Shown in pieces: positions 63,346 to 64,000 of a stretch of DNA of 64,000 nt. A model generated the notes under the pieces. The model was not told the origin of the DNA, searched no databases, and saw only the letters and a list, made by a program, of their open reading frames with translations. The position numbers and the translations under genes were made by a program. Every line of letters begins with the position of its first letter. Within the stretch, counting starts at the first letter, position 1. This DNA is from Stercorarius parasiticus. Taxonomy: Eukaryota; Chordata; Aves; Charadriiformes; Stercorariidae. The DNA lies in contig VWZL01000594.1 of NCBI GenBank assembly GCA_013396915.1, positions 310,618 through 374,617 on the forward strand, read 5' to 3'.

Positions 63346-64000
63346 GGAGCAGCAAAAATTTCTATAGGTACATTAATGGTAAGAACAAGACTAGGGAGGG
63401 TGTAGGCCCCCTCAGAAAGGAAACGGAGGAGCTGGTGACAAGTGATATGGAGAAGGCTGAGGTTCTCAATGACTTCTTTTCCTCAGTCTTCCCTGGCAAG
63501 GGCTCCAGCCACACTTCCGGAGTCACAGAAGACAATGGCAGGGGTTGGAAAGAACTGCCCATTGTAAGTGAAGATCAGGTTCATGACCATCTGATGAACC
63601 TGAAAGTGAACAAGTCCATGGGACCCGATGGGATACACCCACGGGTACTGAAGGAACTGGCGAATGAGGTTGTTAAACCGCTCTCGATTATATTCCAAAA
63701 GTCATGGCAGTCTGGTGAGGTCCCCACTGACTGGAAAAGGGGAAACATAATTCCCATTTTCAAAAAGGGAAAGAAGGATGAACCAGGGAACTATAGGCCA
63801 GTCAGTCTAACCTCCGTGCCTGGTAAGACTATGGACCACATCCTCCTGGAAGCACTGCTGAGGTAGAAGAATAACGAAGAGGTGATTGGGTACAATCAAC
63901 ATGGCTTCACCAAGGGTAAATTGTGCCTGACAAAGCTGGTGGCCTTCTATGAGAAGGTCACAACATCAATAGACAAGGGGAGAGCAACTGACGTAATTTA
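63346..64000 (+). mobile_element. CR1 retrotransposon, 5'-truncated ORF2 copy running off the window
   Basis: Similarity to CR1 ORF2 begins abruptly at about 63346 with [20 protein letters not shown] and continues to the last base. The upstream part (ORF1, endonuclease) is missing, as in most CR1 insertions. The rest of the reverse transcriptase and the 3' end lie beyond the window. Confidence 0.95.
63348..64000 (+). pseudogene. CR1 ORF2 reverse-transcriptase fragment with one in-frame stop
   Basis: The frame starts in the linker between endonuclease and polymerase: [20 protein letters not shown] and LNDFFSSVF. It enters the N-terminal reverse-transcriptase motifs with [40 protein letters not shown] and [18 protein letters not shown] at 63864-63866 interrupts it after LLEALLR. 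The same frame then goes on for 44 codons with no further stop, including [12 protein letters not shown] and DKGRATDVI, which lies just before motif A (the first catalytic Asp), outside the window. With one stop and truncation the copy is dead, but with no frameshift in 650 bases it is relatively young. Confidence 0.93.

Noticed and set aside
63362..63763. Minus-strand frames opposite the CR1 reverse transcriptase
   Set aside because: Shadows of the well-supported plus-strand CR1 frame.
1..64000. CRISPR arrays, phage or bacterial systems, rRNA genes, known microRNA hairpins
   Set aside because: None seen. Repeats are short and irregular, and all larger repeats are vertebrate retroelements. 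A covariance-model scan would be needed to exclude weakly conserved microRNAs.

Overview
This window is vertebrate, almost certainly avian, nuclear DNA. The evidence is the repeat content. Six fragments of the CR1 non-LTR retrotransposon are present, several ending in the avian CR1 3' signature (a GACCTTTAAAGGTCC-type block followed by repeats of ATTCTATG, or the reverse complement). There is also one complete solo LTR of an avian endogenous retrovirus and a decayed esterase (SGNH) ORF1 of CR1 type. The DNA is AT-rich, has no operon-like gene packing, and the longest open frames either belong to CR1 or look random. Many of the short open frames begin at non-ATG codons and carry no recognisable domain; I treat them as noise.

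Layout. 1-10.3 kb: AT-rich non-coding DNA with a short CR1 tail at 1.05 kb and small local duplications. 10.3-10.4 kb: a weak tRNA-like (SINE-like) segment. 11.4-12.0 kb: a homeodomain- and POU-site-rich stretch that looks like a conserved non-coding enhancer. 12.95 kb: CR1 tail, minus strand. 18.7-19.24 kb: decayed CR1-type ORF1 esterase. 21.64-21.93 kb: CR1 3' end. 22-43 kb: long non-coding stretch with local duplications, palindromes and a GC-richer patch near 28.6-28.9 kb. 43.25-43.65 kb: CR1 3' end with an intact C-terminal reading frame. 46.49-46.56 kb: the best candidate for a host coding exon, 78 nt on the minus strand, flanked by good splice signals. 48-51.6 kb: further enhancer-like AT-rich DNA and a CR1 tail at 50.2 kb. 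59.2-59.74 kb: solo LTR, minus strand, with a 4-bp target duplication. 62.1-62.8 kb: strongly purine-biased tract. 63.35-64.0 kb: 5'-truncated CR1 reverse-transcriptase frame running off the window.

The simplest reading is a long intron, or a gene desert with one alternative exon, of a gene transcribed from the minus strand, whose identity I could not recognise. I saw no bacterial or phage system, no CRISPR array, no rRNA or genuine tRNA gene and no complete protein-coding gene. Nothing here qualifies as a new biological system. The most useful items to follow up are the 78-nt exon, the two enhancer-like blocks and the orphan esterase remnant.
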